Shown here in pieces: positions 1 through 12,310 of a DNA stretch of 64,000 bases. Position numbers and translations under genes: made by a program. Each line of letters opens with the position of its first letter. Positions within the stretch are counted from its first letter, which is position 1. The notes beneath the pieces are model-generated. The model was given only the letters and a program-made list of their open reading frames with translations. It was not told the DNA's origin and did no database searches. Source of the DNA: Bolinopsis microptera (taxonomy: Eukaryota > Ctenophora > Tentaculata > Lobata > Bolinopsidae). The stretch is taken from positions 4,624,359 through 4,688,358 of the forward strand of contig NC_087075.1 in assembly GCF_026151205.1 (NCBI RefSeq), in the 5' to 3' direction.

Positions 1-590
1 ATTTTTATTTTAATATATAACAACCTTTTCCATTGTAAATTACTAATTGAAAAAACTGTTTATATATAAATTATTCATTATAACTTTGTATTTTTATCGC
101 GCGCGTCTTTATATGTTGTAAGTTCTAGTTACTGATAATTTTTATTAAAAATCACAATGTTGCGGCAGAAATAATGATATCACAAGTAAACTTCAAATAT
201 CCATTGCGATCACAAAGTTTTAATTCACCAAGTTATTAGGCCAAAATCATAATATATAAATGATAAAGTAAATTTATAGTTTCATTACACTTATTAAAAT
301 TTAAAAGCACGTATCGTGCAAAATAAATGACAAATATTAGTGCCACGTACCTATTTAAGTATGAAGAAACATAAATTTTGAAATTAAGAATCTGGAATCT
401 CATATTTTCGATATTTAGATTTGTAATTACATTCGCCAAATAATTGTGTAAATAAACACGACAAAAGTTCAAAAATGCGCGGCTCAAAACACTAAATGCT
501 GTACATTTTTAATATTTGAATATCTCCGCAAGCATTACGTTTCTATGGGTAATTGTAGGAACTCTAAATCTATGTTGCTTGTAGAGTTCC
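1..590. other. AT-rich non-coding stretch
   Basis: No credible coding region, RNA gene or repeat structure is visible; stop codons are dense in every frame. Nothing to annotate beyond base composition. Confidence 0.6.
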
Positions 591-671
591 GTTTGTGGTT
601 GGAATCGGATCGGTTTGTTTGTTCACAACGATTTCGCAACGGAATATGGTAGTATTAGCTAAGACCCTTAC

Positions 672-2310
672 GATCATATTGTTGCCAACTTTGTCGCGCT
701 GCCACTCCCTATTTTGCTTCACCCCTGGGATCATTCTACTGTACCATATTATTGGAATGCTGTGGAGGAAGACTTGAACTCGAAGTGTGTGGGGTGTAGG
801 CCCGCCCTGCGTTCCCCAGGGATGCCCGATAGATAAAGATTTCTCACATTGTTCATTCGTGAACTGCAATCAAAAGGTACGTGTGCTCTTTTTGTACAAC
901 TTTTATACTCGCATGCCATGAATATTTGTGCATAAAAAATTGTTAGAAATTCGAATTTAATCTATCTTACTTTTTACTTTCGTAATCTGTTAATTTAATC
1001 TAACCGTCCTCACTTTCAGATTACTATAATCTTGTCTAAATAATAACGTTTCTCGGGTCAACTTTACGCTAGATAACTGCATTCTTTGCCAAGAGGTGGC
1101 AACCAAACAAAAAGTAAGTTAAGATTCCTGTACATATCCCGCTTCGCTTTTCAAAGATTTTGTATGCGAATAACTGCTTGAATTGCAGGAATTCTAATCA
1201 ACTACATTCGCTATGTAACCGTCCAGTGTTAACATCGCAGTGTTAACATCGTACTGCATGGTCTAATTTATGTCCTCTTACTATTATGAGTTAATTGTGT
1301 TTGTTTCTAGGTTACCCTAGTGTTGAAATTATCGACAAGCTTCTTAAGAATGTCCATGATCGAGCATCTTGGGAAGACCAAAAGGTACTAGAGACATGCC
1401 AAATTCTCTGACAAATCTGACAAAACTGCCATTGACCTGCTATCCGGTTGGTATTATCGCCTCTGTTCCCTAAGTAAACGGTGCAAACGGCGATACCAAT
1501 AATCGATTGAGTCAGGTACGGTCTATGCTTTTGGTATAAAGTTTATGTAACGTATTTATTAAGCCACCATCTTTTGTCTGGATTCTGATTACCAATTAAG
1601 GCATTTAAAAATATACTGACTGAATTTTACAGCTGCATGGTACCTTTTGTTCTTTATATTTAATTTATGAAAGTTCATATTTTTGCATCCTGTCGCTGTC
1701 TGACAGTTGCAAACATAAATGCAAAACGCATGTTGACTATTTTATTTTCTCAGGAGAACCCTGTCAGCTAAATCGTGGTCTAGGAAAGCCTGCTAATAAA
1801 GATCCCCGCACACCTCTCCTGAACCTGATGAAGGGATACTTCATACTAACAAGATGTCAAGCATTGCCGCCTTCAGTGTTCAGGTCAGTTTTAGATTGAA
1901 GACTGCAGCACTTTTCGTTTTAAATTGGTAACAATTAAACTTGAGATGGTCGAGCCTCGAGGAGCAATGCTCATATTAGAAACAGACTGAAATAGAAGAA
2001 TAGAGTAGAATTTGAATTAAAATATCGTTAAACTGGTATTGTTTTAGAATGTGTACTCAACCGGACCGTATAATCAATATTAGGAAAGCCCTAGCAGATT
2101 ACTATATATTGTAAATTGATATAACTGACAAGTAGGTTTCAAATAATTTCTGTAAATTATTGTGATATTTACTCTTCAGATCGTAAATTTGGTTCCAGTA
2201 CTGTACTTTATGAAAGAGTGTGTTGACGTTAGTACGGATGCCACGGATACTGCTCGAAGATTGGCTAGACTTACTATCAAAGGAACTTAATGGAAAATTA
2301 TATACCAGGT
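672..2310 (+). pseudogene. Decayed or unresolved exon-like fragments
   Basis: Several short stretches read like protein and end at splice-like junctions. 672-876 has a Cys-x-x-Cys followed by a Cys pair further on, reads through only with one frame change, and ends at AAAAG/GTACGT. 1311-1384 is open in two frames between TTTCTAG/G and AAAAG/GTAC. About 1755-1884 ends at TTCAG/GTCAGT. A stretch starting near 2180 follows CTCTTCAG and stays open for about 36 codons. I could not chain them in one consistent phase, so this could be a dead spliced gene, a transposon remnant or chance. I do not recognise the product. Confidence 0.2.
1448..1500. repeat. Short imperfect palindrome
   Basis: TTGGTATTATCGCC at the left matches, inverted, GGCGATACCAA at the right, around a loop of about 27 bases. 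It may be a small foldback or MITE remnant. No flanking duplication was identified. Confidence 0.4.
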
Positions 2311-2689
2311 CTGTTTAAAATCAGTTACAAGCGGGCCATTTATTTAGCAACAATCCTTTTCATTAAAGTTTAGATGGACATGGACATGTGAACTAACATT
2401 CTTGTAATTATAAGCTATACCTGCAGCTAGTGTTAATAATTAATGAGCAGGGCTGAGTCGATATAAGTGCTGTGTTTAGTACCGCGGTTTTATGTTATGA
2501 AAAGGAAGCGAAGTTACATCGCATTACAAAATATTTGCTACCGTGAGAAATATTTTAAATCTTAATTTGTTGGTCTTATATATCACGATCGCGTAAAAGT
2601 AAACAATACCCCTTACTTACAAAGCTTCCCTTCTTATGATGTTCCAAACATGCTAAAATTAGAAGCTGCCTCTAAAATGTATATTATGT

Positions 2690-4215
2690 TAAAAGTTGGA
2701 TAATAACGGAGTTCCGGAGCACGTGATATAGAATATTCTACTACTCTCAACGATGAGAATATATAGGTACAATTGTTTGCTCAAAGTAAAATATGGTTGC
2801 ACCGAATATTCTATAATATATAAAGCTACATGATATTTAGAACTCGTACATGAGTAATAATTATAAAGTACTAAAGCCTGTAGATTATATTGTGTTTGAC
2901 TTTGAAGCAGTAAGGACCAACTGAACCTCTCATCAATACTATAATTCAAAGAATTATTTCTGCTGTATAATGTATAATGTACGACCGCCCACGTGCAAAT
3001 TATGTAAACGAATACAAGTTGCGTAGAAACCATGGTAACGAGGGTTCTCATGTACAAACTACCCAGATAGTGCGGGAGTTGAGATGCTTTGCACGTGACC
3101 GGTCCACGTGATATCTTGCACTAATGCAGGTCGTCTAATATGCGTGCTTGTTAATTAACTGTCATTCAGTCCACTGTATAACAGAATTATGGCAAGATTC
3201 TGATATAAAATCTTATGAATTCTACTATAAAATCGAACCGCAAAAGATGGTACCGACTACTGACTTTAAAATATCGAAATTTGTTCAGTAACGAAATTAA
3301 TCCACCTCATAAGACTGATTTAAGTTACCCAGGTTCGTGCTGGACTTCTCCGTGTCAACAATCTCCAACTCCGGTGTCCTGTTTTTCGTCCCGTAGTGCT
3401 AACGAAAAGAAAATGCTTCTCAAGTTCAACGACGAAAAGGTTCGCTGAAAACCGCATTAAACATTAAATGCTTGCTACTATGTATGGGTCCAAGTTACTG
3501 CGGACATAGTTCACTATGTGTTTACCGTGTTTGGGTGCCCATCATATTTTACAGATGGGGGCGATATTTTGAACGATTCTATTTTATATTCATCTATTGC
3601 TGTACTCTGTAAAATTTGAAAAGTATTTAATAATAAAAAAAAACATCATCTTTCCTATTAAAAGGACGGTTTGTCCCTGAATATAGTCTGTTCACTTTTC
3701 CAACCACTTCATCTTTCAGGTAACTGTCTATCACTAATCACTATATGCGAGGTAAACCTATGGAGTTGGCATGGAGGGCAGCATCAACGATGGGGTTACA
3801 CATAGGGTGAGTCCAAATTGTCTCCCTGTTTACGATCTTAACATTTAGTGATGAATATATTGGGGCCACAATAGTGTTACCCATACCACTGAGAAGTTGG
3901 ACATTCTACTGCAATCAAGAGGAGCACAAAATATTATGCTACATTTCTCTATAACAGTGACACTTTGGTGCGAACTTATCTGGGGTTTGCTGCTCTCATA
4001 TCTCCACAAGTACCCAATATGTCACTCGACCAATTTTGGACCGTTCTGACTACTTTTTCCATCTTAGAAAACCGAATTGAGGCTTCCCAGCACTCAAATA
4101 CAGCCAATACTTCGATGTCCCCATGTTCCAAATTTATGGATTCATCTACTGCATGTTCGTGAGTTTAGGTGTACAGTGTACACTGCACTGTGCAATGTAT
4201 AGTGTAAATTGTATA
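2690..4215. other. Non-coding stretch without recognised genes
   Basis: Open frames here are short and do not resemble any family I know. A 77-codon frame at 3215-3448 (plus) begins with ATG but has no recognisable motif. CACGTG occurs four times between 2719 and 3111. Confidence 0.45.
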
Positions 4216-4320
4216 CTGGTAGTTGGATAATATCCAGTTGAAAGATACAAGGACAAATGGAACAGGAAGTTAGGTATGTAAAATTTTGGCGGGAACATTT
4301 GAGCATGAGGCATCTGGTTC
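4216..4320 (+). repeat. Dispersed repeat, copy 1
   Basis: The segment resembles 63092-63190 in order and wording: GGATAATATCCAGTTG, then a GACAAGGACAA-like box, then AGGAAGTTAGG. The two copies have diverged and lie at opposite ends of the window, so this is an interspersed family of unknown type. Confidence 0.45.
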
Positions 4321-4369
4321 GCAGTTGGGAAGAAGCTGCTGAATTTCGACTCTTGACCTGCTATTTTAT

Positions 4370-5010
4370 TTGATTCTTTAGGGAAATTATTTCCGACTGA
4401 AAGTTTGCCTGCATCACTTTGAGTAGGTTCTGTACTGTATCTCTAAATTTAAAGAGGTTGAATGTTGAGAGTTGCCATGTCGGTCGTTTTTTCCGAAGGC
4501 TCGTTGGCAGCAGAAGTACCCTCAGTGCGCCTGTAAGATCCCCGATCTGGACGGCTCTCACCACCTGGATATTTGCCGTCCTTCTTCCGAGTATCTTTAT
4601 CTTTGGAGGGTTTAACACGCTTAGTTCCCACCAGATGAACAAGAGTGCATTGTTCTTTAAAACACTGCTTGTGTTGAACCGAGTTTTTGCTTTGGGTGGT
4701 AGAGCTGACACCCTGAACCTAAAGTACAGCCCTCATTAGAATCAGTGCTGAAACGTGTAAACTTTTTACAGCGGCTTAGGATGAAGCTTGCTGTATGTAG
4801 TTTTACCCTGGTGGAGAGTCCGTCCACTTATTCCGTGAGGGCATATCCCCATTGTGTAGTTGCTTGTTGCTGCATGATGCATCCAGTTTCTTAGATAGTT
4901 CATCTGCGTCGATATCCATCTGTTTATTTTCATTAGGATCGGAGTTGCCGTCTGTGTCCACCAGCTGTTGAGATCCTCTCTGTCCTTCGATGGTTTAAAA
5001 AAAGCAGACA
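4370..5010 (-). pseudogene. Degenerate LINE ORF1/gag-like fragment with CCCH motifs
   Basis: Translating the minus strand and allowing frame changes gives, in order: an acidic low-complexity stretch near 4970-4800; a Cys-Leu-Gly-Cys-Tyr-His-like box near 4720; then C-x4-C-x3-H followed by a basic tract (GTKRVKPSKDKDTRKK) near 4650-4580; and finally a helical tail containing LLKVMQ near 4410. C-x-C-x-H zinc fingers followed by a basic tract occur in some invertebrate retroelement first ORFs. At least two frame changes and a stop separate the parts, so it is dead. The assignment is from memory of the family pattern. A host CCCH-protein pseudogene is the alternative. Confidence 0.4.
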
Positions 5011-5019
5011 TGAATTAAA

Positions 5020-6770
5020 ACCGATAATTCACGTTTCAGTATATATACCAGAAGTGTGGTTGTATATAAACAGCTGATAAACTCTCGTACTTGTGATTGT
5101 ATGTCTCGCTTCACCTTATTGCATGCTCGGCTCACAATTTAGCAACAAATAACTGATAAGCGAGCACTTAAGAATACAACCAAACAAATGTGTAATGAAT
5201 TTGGTTTTCCTTTCATTCATTCTAAGTTCCACTGTAGTGGTAACTCTTTCAACCTCTTGCATCAGCTTCTCTGCCTCTTTTACAGAATTCGCTATAAGAG
5301 CAATGTCATATGCAAAAACTGTGTCCGATAAATTCTCCGCCTTAACTCTCCCACTCCTATAAGGCTTTATGGTAAATCATATTTCAGGGTGCTTGCTTAA
5401 GGCTTGTCTCCTGCAATAGTCGAGGGCTATTACAATGAACAGCTACGGTGCTAAGATCTGCAAGATCTCAAAGTGGTCGTTACTTGACTTAGTTGTAAAA
5501 TGTAAACAATCGATTTGTAGTTGAACTTCTACTAAAACGTTCATCAACGCAGGGTGCTAGCGCCAACTTGGGGCCTAAGCCCCTCAAGTCCGGAAGCCCC
5601 TCAAAAGTTCGGTCAGAGGCCCTAGTTTGCAATGTACCAAATCAAATTTCACAAAATAACCAGGGTGAGTTAACATCTGTTTCAACTAGCAAATTTTCGG
5701 CAGTTTTCGTGCTAAAAAGACACAATTTTCAACAACCAAAAATCAAATTAATATTTCGCGCGTCCGCGCGCGCACACTGCACCACCACGTAATCCATTAT
5801 AAAATTTTATCATGTAATTATTTGAGAACTTAGGCCTTTGTTTGGCTGGTGTGAAAAGGTGTACCCCGCCCCACGGACGTCCGGATTTTCAGAAACCGCC
5901 CCTCCCCCCTCGGCATCCCCCTGTCCGAAATTCCAAATCCAACCCCTCTATATCATATATGCAAGACGTACTAAGTAGATGGCTGATGGCCCCATAGATA
6001 TATAATTGTGATCATAAATTAACAGAGTTTAATATTTCAGGACCCGATCGACGATATATAAAGTGAAGAGTTACAAGTTCTACAAGACTTATCTGTTCAC
6101 CGGTTTATCAACTCATGATTTGGAAAAACTTAATTCATGAACTCGAGACTCTAAGTTACTGAGTTATATTATTATTTCGTGTATTGCCGGGAAGGCTGTT
6201 AATTTAGGATAGAGTTTTTGTGGCACTTCTCAGTTTGTTCTTTTGTAGTTGTTCTCACACAGCTGAGTAAAAGTTTTAAAACTTGAGAGCAGTGTTTATA
6301 ATTCAATTTATTATTAATTAGAATTAATTGGAGCATGGAACAACTACACCCTTTGAAGCCTGGAAAATACGGTAGATCTAGTTAAGACTCAACAGTCAAT
6401 ACATGCTATGTGGGGGAGAAGATGGACGAACTTTTTCAAAAAGTAAAAAAGAGATGACTGCCGGTATTGAACCGTGCACCTTACCCATCGGGCATTCTTA
6501 AATTAGTCACTTGTGCTAATCTAGCTTTTGAGTTTCAAGATCTTGTTTGGTATTTATAATAATAATATGTCATGACTAAAAGTGCGAGATCTCTTTTAAA
6601 GATTTCATCTGTGTTTGATGTTTACAACTGTCCAATGTTTTTAAGGTATTAAAATCGAAGCCGCGAATTAGTATCAACATTGCCAAGTTTAAATTTGCAA
6701 AGCTAGTCTTAACTGTCGTTGTTAGTTAAATTTTAAAATATTTGTTTAGTTAAATTTTGATGTTATACTT
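5020..6770. other. Non-coding stretch
   Basis: No gene is supported. A CCCCTCAAG/CCCCTCAAA-type short duplication sits near 5578-5603 and a pyrimidine-rich patch near 5880-5945. Nothing else stands out. Confidence 0.45.
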
Positions 6771-6778
6771 ACTCCTTA

Positions 6779-6871
6779 CTGTCACCAAGATGCAGTTAGA
6801 CCTAACCAGAAAGGCCCAACGCAGAGTTAGGCCTAAAGTAGGCGTTAGGCTTAACTGCATTTTGGTGACAG
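6779..6871. mobile_element. 93-bp MITE with TTA duplication
   Basis: The ends are inverted copies, CTGTCACCAAGATGCAGTTA and its near-complement, and the whole unit folds into one hairpin. TTA lies directly outside both ends (6776-6778 and 6872-6874). A 3-bp TTA/TAA target duplication is typical of PIF/Harbinger elements. No coding capacity. Confidence 0.65.
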
Positions 6872-7506
6872 TTACATTTGTTATCTGTCATCTGTAAAGT
6901 TGTAATACTAATATTGTACTATCTTGATGTTTCCTCCTAATTGTGGCTTACATACAGAATGGCATACGTTTCTGACCACGAATCACACTTGACAATACTT
7001 CTTTAGTGCCAATAATTGTACGTGTTTGAAGTCTTGATTTCATTTCATTAGGACCTCTAGTGTTGATCGGATGACTGAATTTTATGTTTTATTTCTCCTT
7101 GATACTATATTTCAAAATCATGTAAGGTACATAAACTGGGACATTAACATATCCCACAGAAATGAGGACCGCCAAGGAATGAAAAACTAAATCTAATATA
7201 GACTATATCATAGAATTATAATAATGCTACATGCGACACGCTCTCAAATTGCTAATGAGCGGACTAATCATTATTATATTTGGGCACGCGCTTAGTAACC
7301 ATAGAAACGCGCTCGATCCAATTCCAGTATATTGCGACGAGTGTTTACATCACTAAATTAGCTGTAACTTTGTGTGATTATCTGCGATCTTGCTAATTTT
7401 AAGGCGCTGTGGCTAAAATCATCCACCGAACCAACAGGCAAAATTTCAGAAAGATCGCACCCAGCGCCCATTTCGACCTCACGAGTAATCAGCTCGCGGT
7501 GGGACG

Positions 7507-7615
7507 GTCCCACTGTACAACACGGTCCCACTGTACAACACGGTGCCACTGTACAACACGGTCCCACTGTACAACACGGTCCCACTGTACAACACTATCC
7601 CACTGTTTATGCATC
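7507..7615 (+). repeat. 18-bp tandem repeat, about 6 copies
   Basis: GGTCCCACTGTACAACAC is repeated head to tail with one base change in copy 3 and decay in the last copy. The open frames crossing it are artefacts of the 18-bp period. Confidence 0.85.
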
Positions 7616-7709
7616 ACTTAAATTACCTTCCCGTTGTATTTGGAGTGATCATTTTCAATTTCTTATCCTTATCAGTTGGAACGTAATAACCTCTTACCAT
7701 CTCGTTCAT

Positions 7710-8108
7710 CAGTGATGCACGCCGCCACCGGACGCCGCCGCGCCGGCACATTTTCACACGCCGCCACGCCGATACCTCTCAAGTCGGCGTGGCGTGAAAG
7801 GAAATAGAAAGAGTATGGTGCCAGTCGGGGTTGATTTTGAACTTTAGGAGATCCAAATTGTCCAACGACAATGTTAAGAATTTGATTTTTCTTAAATATA
7901 ATTGTAAAAATCACCAAGTATAATTGTAAAAACCACACTTATTACATCATTATTTCATGCACGCACGTACGCCACAATTTTTGTGGGCCTGGAAATTCAA
8001 ACCTAAATTTTGACAAAATTATGTTCCACGCCGCCGAACGCCGCCACGCCGGGCCATTTTGGGCACGCCGCCGCCGGTTGGCGAAAAATGAACCGGCGTG
8101 CATCACTG
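7710..8108. mobile_element. hAT-type MITE, 399 bp
   Basis: The ends read CAGTGATGCACG and CGTGCATCACTG. The 8 bases TCGTTCAT lie immediately outside both ends (7702-7709, 8109-8116), an exact 8-bp target-site duplication. Ends starting CAG-G with an 8-bp duplication are diagnostic of hAT transposons. The interior is rich in CACGCCGCC-type inverted boxes, which stand out as GC-rich islands in AT-rich DNA. It has no transposase and is non-autonomous. Confidence 0.88.
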
Positions 8109-8119
8109 TCGTTCATTTC

Positions 8120-9060
8120 GTTTATATGATATTATCTCAGCTTCGAGATCATATGATTCGTCAATTATGTCAATATATCGTTTCTTGAATACTTAAATAT
8201 TCAACTCACCAATTCAAGGCTTGTAGTTGAAGTGACTGAGGAATCTTTTATTACGTTCTTCTTCAGTAGCGTTACACGATTCACAAATTGTCTGTCGAAC
8301 CTAAACGGCTTTGCTTCGCCTTGTTTTAACAGGATAGGCGAAAACATTTTAAACTGCAACTTAAACTTATTTAAAGTGACGTACAACTTGTGAACTGTTC
8401 TTACTAGTAGAGAAGAAATAATACGAATTTTAATTATTTGATTGTGATTTATGAGCGACAAGCGTGACTGTGTAATTAAATTAAATAATGTTATAATTAA
8501 TAAAGGAGTAACTTAATCAGGTTTGGGTTTCTTATTAAATTTATTTGCCAAGCTATGTAGCAGGAGGTAATCAAGTGAGGTAGTCACGATCTCGTACTGT
8601 CAGTTGATTGATAACGTGACCAAGTTTAGCCAGCGAGAAGGACTGCATTTGATTTACCTGGGGCCCAGGGTAAGTGTTTAAAAATCACTTATCATCCAAT
8701 AACTTAATCAGGTTGGATATTCTTATATATATTCTTAACTAGACCAATAAGCAATTTTAGATTATTATATTTTTCTATATTTGTATAATAAGTATATTGA
8801 CGTAGTGGATGGTTGAGGGGGTTTCAAGCACAGGTCACTCTCAAATCCTAAAGATAAGCAGTGGCCTTCGGCACTTCAAACCTCTTCAACCCTCCCCTGA
8901 TTTATTTATTATTGATAATGTTTGATTGTGCCGTAAAAATAAATATTTGTTTTATTAAATATTTGTTTCCTTATTAAATTTATCTACAATATGAATTTTA
9001 AGATATATTAGACTGTTTTTTAAAAGTTTTTGGAGCTGGATGTCGGTTAACAGGGTTCCC
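8120..9060. other. Non-coding stretch left of the LINE
   Basis: No gene is supported. AACTTAATCAGGTT occurs twice (near 8511 and 8701), a small direct duplication. The 5' limit of the LINE that follows may lie in this stretch but is not visible. Confidence 0.35.
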
Positions 9061-9073
9061 TTAATGCTACTAG

Positions 9074-9655
9074 ATGATAGATCTAAGTCGATATAGATTA
9101 AGAGTTGGTATTTATAACAACAGTAAGAACCGCAGATCTAAGCAGGTTAGTATAACAGGTAACTTTGTGCCCGACATCGGGGTTCTTGATGCTTTAAGAC
9201 TTTTTGTTTTGATTTATTTGTATCTCTATTTTGCATTATGTGTGATGAGTGTGACGATTGGGATGGCTTTGGAGTGTCATTTTAGACCTTTTACTGTCAC
9301 AGCCTTCCACAGCATCTCAGACAATGAATTTATTCATCTCTTCCACAGTCATAGCAAAAGCTATGCTGCGGTATTAATGTTTTTTCTCTTCAAAAAAGAC
9401 TGGTGGCTTTATAAAATATTAGGGGCTTCTCCTGGCTTACTTGGCAAGCTGAACTTCACTGGTCTTGAAAACAAGCCAGACAGTTACGGATACATTCAGC
9501 TAATTATGCACTACCTCAATATTATTACTGTTAGCTGCATGCTTTGGATACATACCTTGAACGCTGTCCTTTTAATTATTGTCAACCCAAGCTTACTTAA
9601 CCCTGGGCCTACTACATACCTCAAGGTTGTTTCTTTTAATATACGCATGGCCTGA
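9074..9655 (+). pseudogene. LINE N-terminal region, hydrophobic, ends before endonuclease
   Basis: An open frame of 193 codons from ATG 9074. It is hydrophobic around residues 43-60 and again near 145-170, then reads NPSLLNPGP directly before VVSFNIR, the usual first strand of a LINE endonuclease. NPGP at this junction recalls the 2A-like ends known from some LINE proteins, but the acidic residues normally needed just before NPGP are absent. The frame stops at 9655 and the endonuclease continues in another frame. I do not recognise the region upstream of NPGP. Confidence 0.5.
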
Positions 9656-9663
9656 TTCCTTTC

Positions 9664-10279
9664 TCACAGCTACAGTCCGACAATCCTTCTTTTGACAACA
9701 TTAAAATATTTGAACTCCATCACTATATTCACTGCCATGAACCGGACATCCTCCTGATCAATGAATCTTGGCTTAAAAAGTCTATCATTGACTCTGAAGT
9801 CATACCTGAATCGTACAAAGTTTTTAGACTTGATCGTTCCTTACAAACCCATCCACCAGATCCACAGAATCCAAGAAGATTTAGGAAGCATGGGGGTGGC
9901 GTTTTAGTTGCTATACGTAGGGACATTGATATTGTATCTACTAAGTTAGAGTACAAGTGCCCGGCAGAGCTTCTTGGTATAACACTCAAATTTAGGGACG
10001 GTAGTAAACTAATTCTTTGCAGCTTCTATAGGGTAGGTACTTTAGGGGCCAACAATCATAACGCCTTCCAAGATTATGTTAGGAAGGCAAGGCAACGTAG
10101 AGGTGTTAAAGGTATTGTAATTGCAGGGGATCTTAATCTACCTGGTATTGATTGGCAGAATTACTGTAGCAGCAATCCGGTTGAACAGCTCTTTCTAGAT
10201 ACTTTTAGTAACTTTGGTTTAGAACAACTTATTACCAGTCCAACACATACTGGAGGAAACATTCTTGATCTAGTCTTAA
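9664..10279 (+). pseudogene. LINE apurinic/apyrimidinic endonuclease domain
   Basis: The frame from 9664 is open to the insertion. Motifs in order are LLINESW (catalytic Glu), a GGGVLVAIR strand, SFYRVG, and IVIAGDLNLPGIDW (the GDLN box). The SDH box lies beyond the insertion at about 12374 (SDHFAVSF), which shows that both sides belong to one domain. The domain nicks target DNA to prime reverse transcription. A frameshift at about 9656-9663 separates it from the N-terminal frame and the insertion at 10280 cuts it, so it cannot make a complete protein. Confidence 0.85.
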
Positions 10280-12310
10280 AGGACCAGTTAACTGAAAAAA
10301 AAGTTATCCTCATATTTTGACAGATTGTGACAAATAGCAAACTAAGCAACGAGTCGAAATTCCTAAATCTCTAACTGCTCTCTAACGCGTGTAAATAGCG
10401 TTTGTATTATTTTGGCGATGACGTCATAAAGTCCCTCTTGCGCGCAGAGTAGCTCGTGAGACTGTATTTTACAGGTAAAAATGGACATAATACAATCTTT
10501 TCCCCCGAATAACTCGAAAAGTAAGTAATTTAGGGTACATGTTGCTTCATAAGTTGTATATAAACATGGCCATTCTGCACAATTTGCACACATTCAAAAA
10601 CATTTAGGGCCTTCATAGCCCAATTAACCAGATACCCATAGTTTTGCATGATTTCTGGAACCGAAAATCAGTTTTTCGCCAATAACTGAAAAAGTAAGCA
10701 CTTTAAGGCATATGTTTGTTCGTAAGTCATATATTAATATGCTAATTGCGGTTCTTTTGCATCCTGTCTGAAGACTCCATCACGATCATATCGAAAATGG
10801 GCTTAGCACCACGCCCAAAATGGTTTTTGGCGAATTTATCGAAAAGTAAGGATTTTAGGCCATGTGTTGCTCAATAACTCCTATATAAACATGCATATGC
10901 GGCTTCGTTCAAGCCTCTATTTTGAAGTCTCTACGACCTTCAGAAGCAAGGGGTCGGTTACGTTATTGGGTCAATATGGGCGTGGCCCTCCTGGGTTTTC
11001 TCCACAGTCAAAAAAATGTCTCCAAACGAAAATCGTTTAATCATAACTTCGGGAAGGTCTGTGCAAAGTTTCGTGAGTATTAGAACATTTGCAGGTTCAT
11101 TTCCATAAATGTCCATAAATGACTGGACTACACAACTTTAGAGTTAACTTTAGAGAAACTCATAAGTCATTTATCTCAAATTAAGCTGTTAGTGTCCATG
11201 ATCAACCTCTGGCGACAATGTTTTACGTGAAATGTAAAAATCAGGAGTAATATAAAAAAGGTATTTTTAGATTAAAGTGCTAGCTCATAGTTTTAGAATT
11301 GTATAGATTAACGTTGGTCATTTAGCCATCTAACAATCGATCGTGCCGTAATATATGGCCAGAGAATAATAGGGTCTTGGAAATTCTATAGTTGTTCAGT
11401 GGGTCGATCGACTGAACACGTTTGCACTTGGTATTTAAACTTACCAGTAGTTTATTTATGTTATGCACCGATGATAATGCAATTAGGATAACAACTAGGT
11501 AAGCCGGAAGTCTAATTCAAAACACACCTCACACCGTACACACCTCCAATCAGTAATTTTACTATTTGGTAAACCGGGTATTTTGGCGGGAATTCTGTTC
11601 CCACGGCACTGTTCTGATAGAAGCTACTTCTACTAATGGTCCCAGAGGAACGGCCGTAAAGTAGCCAAACTTCTTGTCTCCTGTACTGGCAGACACTTGC
11701 AGATTAAAGTTAGAAATTTCGCTATGCTATAAATATAATTGCTCTCGGAATTGAACAAACTCCTACTTATCTGTATCCTTTGTAAATTCGTTAGAGTTTC
11801 ATGGACTGGGGAAAAATAATCGGTACAGTCTCCCTGCTTGTGTAATTAAGCAATGAAAACAATCCAAAATTATCACATATGACATAAGTTGTAATAGCAG
11901 AAACTTTCTAACGTCCGTACATTCACCCGCCACTGTTCAAGAACCTATATCACTGTTTAAAATCATGACGTGAGCACTGTACATCCAATCAGCTATTCCT
12001 TTAGTTAGGATGATAGCCAAAACTATAAGGATTTTGGAGAACTAGGGTAATAGTCATAATTCTAAAATTTGAGTGAGTTACACGTGTTTTATTGACGATG
12101 ATAAACATTTGTAATGTAAATTACGCTATGCAAGCGCGCACTGAGGGACTTTATGACGTCACGAGGCCACAGCTTATTATTGCAATAACACGCGTTACAC
12201 GTACGCTAGAGAGTTGGTTCTTTCGGCGATACGATTCTTTACCAGTTTGTCACAGCTGATTTAAATCTTAGCCAAATTGGAGACTACAAATTTTTCAGTT
12301 AACTGGTCCT
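10280..12310. mobile_element. TTAA-flanked (piggyBac-like) non-autonomous transposon, 2031 bp
   Basis: The outer ends are inverted copies, AGGACCAGTTAACTG at the left and its complement at the right. TTAA lies directly outside both (10276-10279, 12311-12314). Removing the element plus one TTAA restores the LINE reading frame across the junction, so the boundaries are exact. The terminal inverted repeats continue imperfectly for about 170-180 bp and include ATGACGTCATAAAGTCCCTC on both sides (10419, 12133). No transposase ORF is present. A TTAA duplication is the hallmark of piggyBac-type elements; these TIRs are much longer than the classic short piggyBac ends. Confidence 0.85.
10495..10960. 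repeat. Three diverged internal repeats in the TTAA element
   Basis: Boxes of the type AATAACTGAAAAAGTAAG recur near 10504, 10680 and 10836. Each is followed by a TTTAGG-like box, a CATRTGTTG-like box and TATATAAACATGC, giving units of about 155-175 bp. The copies are strongly diverged. Function unknown; possibly repeated transposase-binding modules. Confidence 0.5.

Noticed and set aside
3215-3448. 77-codon plus-strand ATG frame
   Set aside because: No recognisable motif, no codon bias that I can judge, and no neighbouring exons.
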